Source: Zonotrichia leucophrys gambelii (taxonomy: Eukaryota; Chordata; Aves; Passeriformes; Passerellidae). Taken from it: a stretch of DNA of 64,000 nucleotides. Positions within the stretch are counted from its first letter, which is position 1, and every line of letters starts with the position of its first letter. The stretch lies in assembly GCF_028769735.1 (NCBI RefSeq), contig NC_088172.1, forward strand, positions 58,187,075 to 58,251,074. The letters are read 5' to 3'. Below the pieces are notes generated by a model that searched no databases, was not told the DNA's origin, and worked only from the letters and a program-made list of their open reading frames with translations. Below are positions 37,173 to 49,529 of the stretch, one piece after another. A program made the position numbers and the translations under genes.

Positions 37173-40100
37173 CAACTCAGTGATTAAAAACTTTTGAATG
37201 GCACATTGACCAACTATACAGTCATGCTAATGCAAAGGCTTGGAATTAAGGATAGCCTCTCAGAATTTCCTTTATCAAATGTTTATTTTCTTCCTATATT
37301 TTATAACAATATTTACAAAAATTTTAAGAAATGTCTTCTGGGAAGTTCACCTAGTTCTGGGAACTACGTGACATAGTTAAGACAAATAAATTAGTATTAA
37401 TTTTATAAAAATGTATTTCCGCTGTTCCTGTGACATTACTTTTTCTATAATGAGGCATTTATAGAAAGCTGAAAATAAATTTGAATAGTGTTTTGGGTTT
37501 TTTAAAAGGCCTTCAGTGTTGCCAGTTCTACATTAAAAATAACTTGAAGATAGGGTCTCTCTTTTTGACATTAAACCAAGTGTTATTATCAAATTACTCA
37601 ACCACTGAGACCATTCTTATACACCATTATACGCTGAGACCATTTGTAATTGTGATTAGTTTTTTTACAGTTCTGGTAAGGTGCCATAAGCATTGGAGCA
37701 TTCCTGTTAGCTTTGGTGGCATTAATAAACACCTGGCTACTGCTTCAGAGAACAGAGCCTGAACTTCAAACTGCTTTTGCTATTAACATTATTTAAGGTA
37801 AACTCAGGTTTTCTGCTCTTCTGTAAGTAGAATATTGGCTAGAATACAGATTTCTTCATGCCTTTTCAACTATACCTGCAGACTGCAAAGCTGATTATTA
37901 ACTCCATTGAAGCTTGCAGAGGTAAGTGGCTAATCATAGGGATTTTATTCTTCACAGTCTGCATAACGCTTATTGTTTTGAAAACACTGTGCAAAGTCTG
38001 CTGCCCTTATGTGTAAATGCAATCTACTAACCTAAAAAAAAATAAAATGGAAAAGGTTTTTCCAACATCAAAATATTTTGTAAATATTTCACCCAAAGTT
38101 ACCCTTTTGTTCTGTGGAGTGTGAAACAGCAATTGCAGATACCCACAGAGGAACATACATTGAGATGGTGGTGGGGTTTTCTTCTGGCTGCTGCTAAGTG
38201 CCTTCAGCAAAGACCCCATGTGTCTCACTCAGATGAGACTGTCACACCAGCTTGTTACACCACTAGCAGTATACACAAGAATATGAGAACTTCAACCTAT
38301 TTTCACCAGTTATGGGCCTTAGTTGTTTCAAAATGGTTTTCTTCCTAGCTACTTCAACTGTCTCAGATATTTGTTTTAGGGGGTTGTAACAGTATCAGGC
38401 AATTTGTAGTTGTGTGTACAATTTACTACTTCAAATACTACTGCAGCTGTCAGATTATCAAAACACAATCCAAACACTAACAATTCTAAATCTACAGAAT
38501 TTAAAAGAGACATTGAAATGCTGAATTGGATTTTAGGAATGACAACTCTTTAATGGGAAAGGCTTTAGATCAAAGAGAGATAAATTGGCATTTGCTTTAG
38601 ACTGTGACAGACATAACTAATTTTTCTAGAGACTTCAGCTGGTTCATACAAGAGGATAATTACTTTTGACATTTATTATGCACAAAGGATAGTTATTTTA
38701 CTTTCTTCAACAGTTGGTTTTAATTTATAACAGAATTATAATATCTTTCCCTTTTAGTGATTTTGGATTATTTGTTTTGAAAATTTCTCAGTATGCTATG
38801 TATCTTCCACTTCCCTTACAAGTAGAAATAATGCAGTCCTCTTTCAACCTCTAGATTTGAGGCACAAAGCTTATTTTAAAGACAATTTGTGGGTGATTTT
38901 TTATTTAGCAGTCTATTTAAAAGAGGTCACGTGAAAAACTAAAATGAAATATTTCACCTTTTTTAATTTAGTAACTATCAAGACATAGGAAACACTTTCA
39001 GGCTAACAATCCTAACTGTACTTTATTTACAGGTCCAGATATTCTGCAGTTTCAAAACCATTACTCAAGCTTAAAAAAGTGTAAATTACTATTAAATCAG
39101 CCTAAAACTTCCAGGCTTTTATTAATTTTAAATTATTTCCATGTACATTTGTCTCAAAAATTTTTGAGAGTTGGTGTTTGTTTTGAAGTGGGCAGGGAAA
39201 ACAGGTGGGTTATCTTTCCATCTGTTTCTATCAAACTTGCCCAACACAGCAATACAACAATAAACTTTATCAAACTTGAGTCCTCTGAAAAATATCACAG
39301 AAATGGTGTATAAGACTTATGTTTCCAACAAATGTTTTTAAAGGTAAAAATATAAATATGTCAGGTCAAGTGCAATTTGACAAATTTTTAACCACATCCA
39401 GCAATTTAATAGTTGTGTAAGTCACAACAAATATTCCATATTCCTTGCTGGAGAAGAGAAAGGAAGCCAGCCAGTGTCCCAGTTGAAATATCTACCCATA
39501 GTCTGTAAAATATTTAGGTGATATTGATACTGGAGGGGTTTGACTATGTGCTTATAGTGAGTGCTCTGATGAGTAAGTATGGATTTAAGTGTGCTCTTAA
39601 ATATTCTGCTGAGCACAGACCTGAGCTTGTAACGCAATAGCGATCTATTGAATAGGTAGCAGAGAAACCACTGAAATCAGCAAGTTCCTGACGGGCTGTC
39701 TCTGAGGAGGTTATTTGTGAGATTAGACCAATACCAGGTACCAATACAAGTATTCAGCCTCAAATTAAATTCAAAGATGTTTTAATACTCATAGTTTGCA
39801 ATATGTTGAAAATTTCCTGTAATAATACAAACTAGACTTGGAGAAAATTCTGCAACTGGGTTCCTTAGAAATATACACATATTCTAATTTTTTACCTTTT
39901 AAATTTGTTAATACAGGGTCAGATTCCAGTTGCAGCTGTGATTCATGATCATTCAGCAGATCTCCTCTTAGGTTTACTATTCAGCTTTTATTTTTTTGCA
40001 TTCAACAGTTCTCAAAAGATGGAATGTGACATAAATATATATTTTTTTAAGCTACAGTTTTTGGTAGATATTTTTATCCTAATTTCCAACTTTGCTTGGT

Positions 40101-43100
40101 TTTGTTTTCTTTTACTTCATTCCATGCACTTTACCAGTAGCTATGTAATCTGAATATCACTTTCTTTTCATCAGTTCTAGGTTGCTGCTCAGACTGATCC
40201 AAACCTCTCTCAAGTGAATAGAGAAAGCCACGTGAAATTTGAATCCAATCCAACATTGTCATGCTCTTTAACCTTTGCTCATGATTATATGTTACTGTCC
40301 AGTTCAGATTTCCTCTACTGTGTGTTATTGCTAATAAATTTTAAAAAATCATGATTTGTATAAAGTAGAGGAGAACATCTGTCCAAATGAGATATCTAAT
40401 TAGATATTCTGTCCATGAGATTTGTCTAGGAACTGGCTATTTAAGCCAAATATTTCATAATTGAAATAGAATGCTTCTAGCATTTCTATGATGAATGTTT
40501 TAAAACAGCTAATAGATTAAGTTCTTTGTGCTGCAGATAGGTTATGCAAACTTATTCTCTGTAATATAATTATATTGCAGGACTTCACCCAGATGAATGA
40601 TTTTTATTTTTTGGTATATTGCATTTTCAAACCCTGTGTAAGGTGTATTTTGGTCCTGCTCTGGAATTTCATCATTGCTCACTATTTTTTATTATTTGTA
40701 CATTATAGTGTTTGCCAGCATATACAGTGAGAGTATTCCAAGGGAGGAGCAATATCCCTATAACTGTAGGACCAAATCAGTTTTTGATATGTCCAAGCAG
40801 AAGCAGATGCTTCAGGCTTCTCTCCTGCACAAAAAAAGTGATCTCCAGTTTTTCATGTAACAACAGATCTCAAGGCTAAGACCTCCCTGGAAATCACTCT
40901 GTTGCTGGGACTTTAGTTTTTTCTTTTCCCAGATAAAGAAAGAATGGCTAGCAATAAATTTCTCTGTACTGGTATTATCCAGAAATCATTTTAATCTGCT
41001 AGAAAATTCTGTACATTTATCACATTTATCAAATGATTCTGGCTTACAAAGACACTATAGAGACTACAACAGCATAACATGATTTAGTAATTTGATTGCT
41101 GAGTGGCAATGGCAGTTTATAGAGGAAAGAGTTCCTGTAGTGGGGGTCATCCTGAGAACAAATTTTGTGGGATGGCCATTGCAGTGGCTTAACTCCAGTT
41201 TTGCCCATTCTAATTTAGTGTTGTGAGAACTCATGTTGTCTAAAAAACCTTGAAATCCAGATCCTTTGCCAGACACCAGTGCTGCCCAGTCAATTGGTGC
41301 TCATCTCAACATTTTTAAAGCTGTGTCCAAGGCATTAGCTCCTTGACTCCTACTGAATTTAATTGCAGTACAATTGTTTAATTTCTCTTTACTTTCTATG
41401 TGGTTTTTGAAAATCTGCCCCTGTAGGCTGAATGGTAAATGTAGGATGAACCCTATTTCCAGGTAATAGGCTACTCAAAGTACTGGATATTGTTACTCTT
41501 GTTAGCAGGAATGGGTTTGTGGTCATTACCATGTGAAAAAGAAAAGGTCCCTGTGAAAGAACAAAAACTTAAACTCTGTTCTGAGTGAAATATAAGCATT
41601 TTAGCCTCATAATCATATCCTCCCCTGACTTTTATCCACTTGAAGTGTTTCCTAAATATATAAAAAATATGTGAATATTATCAGTGCTAGGTATTGAATG
41701 TACTGTTGGATAGGGTCAATATTTTTGCTTAGGAAAAAAGTTCTGAAGCTGAATATCATGTCTGGAAACTGGCATAGTCACTATTTAACTTGCAGAAACT
41801 CCTTGGATTTTTTTTTGACAAAAGAAAAAAAGCACTATAAATTCAGTGGGTTTTTAATTATTTCACTTACACATCTCACCTGAGAATCTGTTTCTGTATC
41901 ATAGCCATAAGCAAGTCCGAGGTGTGTATTTATCAGTTGTAATTTCCTGCTAGATCCTTTCCCTATATATCCCTCTATTGAGAAAAGGAGCTGTGGAATT
42001 CAATATTCTATTCACAATATGACTGAGTCAAGCCTAGCAGCTTTAAACTTGTGCTGAGGAGGTGGAAGCACATAGCAACAATGTCATGCTAACAGCCTGT
42101 AGCAGTCAATACAAGAAACAGAATATTATTTCTGGACATTGCTACTTATTAATTATTCGGTATGAGTTTCCCAAATTATCATACAAATTTATCAGTCGAG
42201 GCATGACATCAGTTTTGCTGTCATTTACTACAGCAAATATTTTACTCATTCATTGAAAAAATTAAGGAAAAACAAAGCAGCAGAAAATAGGGGTAGGGTG
42301 TCAGCAGATGCTGTACAGAAAAATCTGAAAGCAAACTTCCTAATCTCATGGACTATTCCAATAGATGTGCCCTATTAAAAAAAAAAAAAAAAAAAGAATC
42401 TGTTCATTAACATCTACAGTAGTCAGATTTGATCTGAATGAGATAGGCCCCAATTGCACTGTCAGCTCTAAGGTGATTTAAAAAACTCTGTAAGCTACAT
42501 AAAGATTAAAATAGTGTTTCCTTTTTTCTCCCTTACTGCACTTTGAATAAAACATGTGCTTATTTTTTAAATGATAATCAAATCTCAACAATGAAAAAGG
42601 AAGCCAAAAGAAGAAAACAAATAAAACCCAATGCAATTCTTTTTGTAATTGCTCTACACTAAGCAACACTTTCTTGATAATGCATTTCTCATATGGATTA
42701 TAAGAGCCAACATTTTCCTAAACTAGGTGGAATTTCAGGAAATAAAAAGATTTCTTGAGAATTTTGATGTCTAACTTAGAACACAAAACTAAATCTCCTG
42801 AGCTTAAGACCAGCATTTTGGTTTTGCACAGTAGTGTTTTCCCATATAATTTCACTTATACTTTCAAGCTTATTCTTGTCAACTGTGGCAGTCAGCACTG
42901 AACTTTTCTTCCACACTGTAGTGTTGAAAGCTTTGAAAATGTGTCATGTGTAGGGAAAGAATTAAAAAATATGAATAGAACTGAAAATAATAGATGTCCT
43001 TGAGTGAGGTGAAACACTGAAGAGGGCACTAAGGGAACCTGCATTTAGGTAGAACCTCTCTTCCTATAGGGACCTGGAGGCAGCCTGTGTGTTCAAGGCT

Positions 43101-44164
43101 GGAAAGAACCTTTATAAGGCAGCATATGACAACATGTTCCACATGTACCTATATGTAAGAATACTTAGCTAAAAATGCTGGCATGAAGCCATCTGTCTGC
43201 CCAATAAATACCAAAATAAATTAAAACCAAACCCAAGACTGCTCGCTAGTCTATGGGCAGATGCTATCTGTCTAGGGTAGGGATTAGCTATGCCCTTCAC
43301 CTTTCCCCAAGCATGTCAGTACCTGTTGGCACTTCTGGAGACATTTCATTGAAGCGAAAACTTGAGAAAAAAACAGATGTCATCATTATTTTGTCCTGAT
43401 AGACATTTTAATTGAACACAGGCTTTCCATTTATTTTTCTGATCTCTCAAAATTCATGTTGTTCACCAAATTGTTATATGTACAGATCAAATGCTTTCAC
43501 CATGAAATATGGGACAAAATCTACATGTTCAATGTTGTATACTTATTTATGCCAGTCTGCATATACTTGGCCTAATTTCTTGTTAGGAGGACCCTTGTTG
43601 GTATAAAAATAACGATAGCATGAAAAGGATCTGGAACATAACTGTGGAGGAATAGAATGATGCATGTATCATCAAACTTGTATTCAGATCCTTAATTTAT
43701 TTCTTGCCTGATATCATTTCACGAGAGGAGATAACATACAGCTTATATTCTTTTGCAAGAGATTGCTGGGAAAATGCATTCTTAAGAAGAGAATAAATAA
43801 TTGGAGGAAGAAGACATTTGTGATGAGGATATGCATCCACACACAGAGAATTACTTCTTGATTTTATTCCTGAAGTTATGAAGTAAATCACTTGGCATTT
43901 AAGAATGTCATGCTGCACTCCTTAATTAATTAACTGTAAGGTTCCTTCTCCATAAGGCACTGCTTTACTCAGTATGTGCTGCAGATCTCTGGGTACAGGC
44001 AAGGCTGTGTCAGAAGGCAACTGCCATTTGGAGTAACTCTGCCTCAGGGAATACTGAAATATCACACATATAATAAACAAATCACAGGGCAAGAGGACAA
44101 GGAGGATCAAGCTGAAGGACCAAGACTGCAAGAATGATCAAGTTGCAGGCAACTCTCAATTTTT
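37173..44164. other. Unique AT-rich noncoding DNA
   Basis: No gene is supported. Features are an exon-like segment (37882-37921, listed separately), a run of 19 A at 42377-42395, and ordinary AT-rich DNA with many short chance open frames. 43920-44164 is slightly less AT-rich and leads directly into the CR1 copy; it may contain a more diverged part of that element. Confidence 0.55.
37882..37921 (+). other. Exon-like 40-bp segment between consensus splice sites (hypothetical)
   Basis: A pyrimidine-rich tract ending ATACCTGCAG is followed by 40 bp and then a consensus donor (AGAG before GTAAGT). Of the three frames, one is open across the whole segment (TAKLIINSIEACR) and two contain stops. 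It could be a micro-exon of a spanning gene or lncRNA, but such pairs also arise by chance. Confidence 0.15.
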
Positions 44165-45706
44165 TTGAGATCTGCTACTCCAGCTGGATCACTACAAATC
44201 AATGGGGCCTCATAAGATTCATCAGACAATCCTCAAGAACCTAGGTAATACCATCACAAATGGCAAATCTGTCAATGTCTTTTGAATGATCTTGGGAACC
44301 CAGAGAGGTTCTTGTTGCCTGGAAGCTTGTGAATGTTGTCCCAGTTTTCAAGAAGGACAAGAAGGAGGATCCCAGACTGACAGGCCTGTCAGTCTCATTT
44401 CAGTCATGTCTGTTAAAATCATGGAAAGGATTATTGTGGGAAGTACTAAAAAACACCTGGAGGAAAACAGCTCAGCCAAGGGTCACAACCAGCATGGCTT
44501 TGTGAGGAGAAAGTCCTGCTTGTTGAACCTGATTTCTTTCTGAAATAAGGGTAACCCACCTGGTTGATCCAGGGAAGCCGGGTGATAGAATCTATTTGGA
44601 TTTCAGTAAAGCTTTTGATACAATCTCTCAATATCTCTCCTTCTGGGCAAAATGTCCAGCACACATCTGGACAGTGATGTGTGGGTGAACAACTGGCTCA
44701 TGTGTCAGGTGTAAAGGGTTACAGTGAGTGGGGTGACATCAGACCGGTGACCTGCCACCAGTAGGGTTATACAGGGCTCCATCATTGGCCCTGTGTTCTT
44801 CAAAATCTCTTAGGTTTTTTCAGTTCTTTTCATGACTTGGATGTAGGACTTGAAGGAATACTAAGCTTGCCAATGACACTAAATTGTGAGTTGTTAACTC
44901 CCTTAAAGGCATAGAATCAAAAATTTGGAGGGCTGGGCAATCATCAGCTATATGTAACTTGACAAGGGCAGGTGTCAGATTCTGCACCTGGGATGGAGCA
45001 ACCCTGGTTGTGTGTACAAAGTGGAGAACGAGAGACTGAACAGCAGCACCTCATAAAGGGACCCAGGGGTCCTGGTCTAGGGCAAGTTGAATCTGAGTCA
45101 GCTCTGCCCTGGCAGCCAGGAGAGCCAAACTTGTCCTGGGACACATCAGGCACAGCATCACAGCCAGACAAAGGAGGGGATTGTCCTGCTCTGTTCTGCA
45201 CTGGGGCAGCCTCACCTTGAGTGCTGGGGGCAGTTTTGGGTGCCACAACATAAAGAAGGTATTGAACTATTAGAGAGTGTCAAAGGAGGGCAACAAAGAT
45301 GTTGAAGGATTGGAATTGAAGCCATGTGAGGAGCAGCTGAGGTCACTTGGTCTGCCTAGCCTGGAGAAGAGGAGACTGAGGGGAGAGCTCACTGCAGTCT
45401 GCAATCTCCTCATGCAGGGAAGAGGAGGGGCAGGCACTGATCTCTTCTCTGTGGGGACCAATGACCTGAGGGAATGGCCTGAAGTTGTGTCAGGGGGAGG
45501 AAGTTTAGTTTGAATATCAGGAAATATTCGTCACCCAAAAGGTGTTTGGGCACTGGAACAGGCTCCCCAGGGAAGTGGTCACAGCACCAGCCTGTCCTGA
45601 GTTCTTGAACCTGAGTTCAAGAATGAACTCGGACATGTGGTGTCACTCCTGGAGATGGCACTGTGAGGGGCCAGGAATTGGGCTTCATGATCCTGATGGA
45701 TCCCTT
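44165..45706 (+). mobile_element. CR1 LINE remnant with reverse-transcriptase core, inactive
   Basis: About 1.54 kb of CR1 on the plus strand, 5'-truncated inside ORF2. In order it shows the text around VVPVFKK (about 44335-44360), RPVSLISV and KIMERI, GHNQHGFVRRKSCLLNL, RT motif A as YLDFSKAFDTIS (44593-44628, catalytic Asp kept), a B-like motif decayed to RVIQGS (44763-44780), then the catalytic box, where the usual F/Y-A-D-D reads LAND (44866-44877), so the first catalytic Asp is lost. The C-terminal LRSLGLPSLEKRRLRG and HWNRLPREVV segments follow (45277-45620). Frameshifts and a stop after LISF (44544) also break the frame. The 3' end lacks a clear octamer tail. It is a dead copy. Confidence 0.95.
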
Positions 45707-48700
45707 CCTAAGGAGAAAGTGTCTGTTATAAAACAGTTTAACATCCCTATTTATGATAGTTAAAAAAAAAGAGCAAACCTGTCTCTGCCACAATACCCTG
45801 CTTACATCACATTTCTGTGTAATGCTGACAAAGTTATGTAGCACAAGGTTTTAGATGGCGGCCAGGCTTTAGAGCCTTGAGGTATGATTTGCAAAACTGC
45901 TGAGTGTATTAATCTGTCATAAAAATTAATGTAAAATACATACAGAATCGATTAAATAAAATATTTCTGGAGTGGTAGCCTGAAAGACTGGTTAGTTGGT
46001 GTCCTTATTAGATTCCCAAATTAGCTTATACTTACTAGTTTTCTCTCATATCTCAGTTCAGATTCTGTGAAAAAGAAATAACTAACCCTCTTCTCCCATC
46101 TTGTGTGTTATGAAGTTAAGTTCATTGATAAAAAGTCCATATTCTGAAGCTGTGCAAGAAAATGCATAAGTGATGGTGAAAAAGATTTTCTAATTTTTAA
46201 TAATGTAACTGACATTTTGAAGGAACAAAAATTTACAGAAATTTGAGAGTGAACAATATTAGATAATGTTTGTTTTGAAGACATAAAAATAATTTTTTTT
46301 TACTTTCCTAGCTGAAATATTTTCTCTATGAAAAACTGAAATATTTTAATTCAGATTCTTATAAATGAAAATTCTGTCTTCTATCTGAGAGGAATTTGCA
46401 TTTAAAAATGAACCATGTTAGAAAAGAAAAAAATTAAAACGTTAACCCAATACTGAAACAAATTATTTCAATTCTAACAGTATTTTAAGTTTATTTGGTA
46501 TAAGAATTTTGGTCTTTTTGGCAGCCTAAAAAATCAGAGATCTGAGAGGGGAGGAGGGCATAGTTTTAAGCTTTAGACATAAATGAAAAATTAATATTTT
46601 TGCCTGTGCCTAACCATTGGAAAAGTCACTATTTTGTCTTTAGATGTCTTGATTTTGCTGTTCTTGTAATAATTCTTTGTCTGGGAAAATGAAGTGTAGG
46701 TCTCAGGTATCTATAACAGCAATCTCTACAAGCAACAATACATCTAGGTAAAAACTTTTGGAAGTGGCTGTTGGGGCAAAGGAGATTTTCAAGCTGCCCA
46801 GAAGTCTCCTGTTTGATCTCTTTGCTCTGACCCGGATTCCAACACTTTTTATCATGGATCTCAGCCTGGTCTAACCTCAGAGCTTATCTTCTTTTGAGCA
46901 GGAGGTTGATCAAGTGCCCTTCCCTGGGCCCTGAACACTTAAAAGGGGGATGAGCATTGATTAAATGTGTATTTTCAAAAGAGAGTCTAATAAAAATTCT
47001 GTATGCCCTCACAAATTTCAAGATGGAGTCTGCAGGAACTTTTCAAAGGAAGGTCACAAGAGAATTTTTACGAAGGCAAAACAATGTTTTGCTGCAGTTG
47101 TGATAATAGAAATTACAAAATTGTTCTGGATATTTTAAAAAATATCAATATAAAAAGAAAGCCTGAGGTAAACAGTAGGCAAAGAGACAGGTATTTTTCC
47201 AAGTTACAAATTACTGTAAACAAAATCTTACCCTAGGAAGTCACAGGCAATTTTAGTAATAAACAGCAATATCAGCCCAAGTTTGGGATGTGCCAGCTAG
47301 GCAAAAATGTTCATTGGAAGTTGTTGCCAGTGGATTTCAAAAGTGTGAGATAATTCAAACAATCTGTATTCTTCAGTGGTGACCAATTCAGCAAGGTTTT
47401 GTTATCTCAAGCCTGGTCTCTTGTGTTAATTTATTTACCCATTTTTTATTCAATTTATTCATTTAATTCCATTTATTTATGTGTACAATTTGCCATATTT
47501 TCAATTTAAACTTGCTCAAAGTGACACCTTGATGACTGGGGAGATTACCAGTGGCTGATTCAGAGAGAAAGAAAATTTGGTTTTTAAGTATCAGAAATCA
47601 GTCTGAATTATAAAAAGCAAAGGGTTAAGTGTAGTGTGGTTCTTAGTACTAATGCACATGTGATCTGGTGGATTTTTAGTTGGTGCAGACAGGAAGCCAC
47701 ATGAAATGTGTAATCACAGGAACTTTGCTGTGATTACAACTTGATAAATTCAGTAAATGCTTTTATAAATGTTTTATGTAATGTTCCACTCATTAGATAT
47801 CTTCATACATGGTGGCTACTGCATATCTATGCATGCACCACAGTGCATGAAATCCCCAGGCAAGCATGGTGAACAGGGAAGACATTTTTTCATAAACCCT
47901 TGTTGAAATGACCATCAAAGACAAACAAAAGTGTCAAAGCATAAAGGATGTTGGCTTTTTTTCTGTAAATCGAAAATGCATTTTTATGGTCTGCAAAGGA
48001 CAATATGATTTTTCTTTGGATCCTTTTTTCCCTGAATACTTAATGTGATGGAAAATTACTTAAATCACTTGTTTTCCCTGTTCACAAGTCATATCTTTTT
48101 GATATATCTATAGACCATTATTTTTATAATCCATTATTATTATGATTTATTTGCATCCTTTGTGTTTTGTGTATTGAAATAGGTTGGATGAATCTCAGGT
48201 TCTGAGATCCCTGTTCTAATTTGCAGCTTGCCAAGAACACTATATTATGTTATGTCCCTTTCCTTTGCCTCTTGATGATGCTATCAGGTTGAGTTATGCA
48301 GCATTAAAATTAGCGTTAATGTCACAATTTCTCTAACTCTGTCACATCCTGTGTTTATTATGATGGTTTCAGATGGCAAGCTTTCATTTTGTTAAGCTGT
48401 GGGTGTCCCGCAGTTTTATAATATTAAAACAGAAATAACCTAACTAATTTCTAAGTATATGTGAGGCTTTTCCTCCAGTATCTCTGTCTATGCAAGATTT
48501 CTTCTTCACATATTATTAGTCTAATCTTGGTAGACTTGGGTCTACCAGTCCTATTTTACTAATCTCTGTGATAGTAGAGTTGAATGCAAGATTCCTGGTG
48601 GTTTAAAATGGCATCCTGAGTCAGTTAACACCACTGTTTTTCTCAAGGAAAGACCAGACAATTTTGTCTTGATGTGGTCTTTGTGATCTTGTTTACAAAA

Positions 48701-49129
48701 CCTTCTTTATACAAAATGGCAATATCTGAAAAATCAGTGATATTGACTGTCTCAACACATTAGCACAATTTTAAAATCTTCACCTTGGTTTGATATGAAC
48801 CTCATATTCCCCTTAAAAACTTCCAGGTACTAGAAACAGGCCTCACATGGTTGTGCTCCAAGTTGCTGAGTGGCTTTCATCACCTCAGACCATTATAAGT
48901 TTTCTATATATGGTCTTGTTTTTTGCAAAATAACAGTTTCTCAGCTGTGCTGTGCTACCATCTTAGATACAGACAGGCTTTTTTTCTACACAAGCAGTTC
49001 AAAGGTGCATTTGAAGTTGATTTTTGAGTAGTAGCTGGTAAAGTAGTTCAGTTCAAATGACTGTTACATATTTTCATCATTCTCAAATAGAAGTGGTTAG
49101 TAAGTTTAACTGAAGTATTATTTGCATGT
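45707..49129. other. Unique AT-rich noncoding DNA
   Basis: I see no gene, RNA or classifiable repeat. The region is strongly AT-rich with frequent short A or T runs; the open frames are short and lysine-rich. It separates the CR1 remnant from the first LTR. Confidence 0.6.
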
Positions 49130-49135
49130 CTCTGC

Positions 49136-49523
49136 TGTCACAGCGGTCACAAGGGTTGCAGGATGAAGAGAGGGGCGAGAATGTTGACCTCATGTTCAGA
49201 AGGCTTGATTTTTTATTTTATGATATATATTACATTATGGCTATACTAAAAAGAATAGAGAGAAAAGTTCTCAGAAGGCTAGCTAAGCTAAGAATAGAAA
49301 AGGAATCAATAAACAAAGGTCTGTGTCTCAGCAGAGAGTGAGACCCCACTCTGCCGTGAGTGGTCAGTAAATCCAAACATCCACAGGAGACCAATCACGG
49401 ATCCACCTGTTGCATTCCACAGCAGCAGATAACCATTGTTTACATTTTGTTGCTGAGGCCACAGCTTCTCAGAAGGGAGAAAAATCCTAAAGAAAGGATT
49501 TTTATGAAAAGATGTCTGTGACA
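49136..49523 (-). mobile_element. Solo LTR of a songbird endogenous retrovirus, 388 bp
   Basis: The element starts TGTCACAG and ends CTGTGACA, an 8-bp perfect terminal inverted repeat. It is flanked by a perfect 6-bp target-site duplication CTCTGC (49130-49135 and 49524-49529). The minus strand is the likely sense strand: reading that way, an AATAAA polyadenylation signal (TTTATT at 49212-49217 on plus) lies about 75 bp before the LTR end. I recognise the sequence as an LTR common in songbird genomes, though I will not assign a family name. The 6-bp duplication suits class II (ERVK-like) integrases. No internal viral sequence flanks it, so it is a recombination-derived solo LTR. Old mutations are few by eye. 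Confidence 0.93.
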
Positions 49524-49529
49524 CTCTGC

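Noticed and set aside
42377..42395. Run of 19 A as the tail of a processed pseudogene
   Set aside because: The sequence upstream shows no gene-like or GC-shifted body, and no flanking duplication is visible.
43090..43140. Possible further CR1 fragment (GGCTGGAAAGAACC text)
   Set aside because: Only a dozen or so bases resemble CR1; the flanks do not continue the match.
44972..45246. Pairs of open frames on both strands (also at 23553-23911) as overlapping genes
   Set aside because: They lie inside the two CR1 fragments; GC-rich CR1 ORF2 text leaves several frames open.
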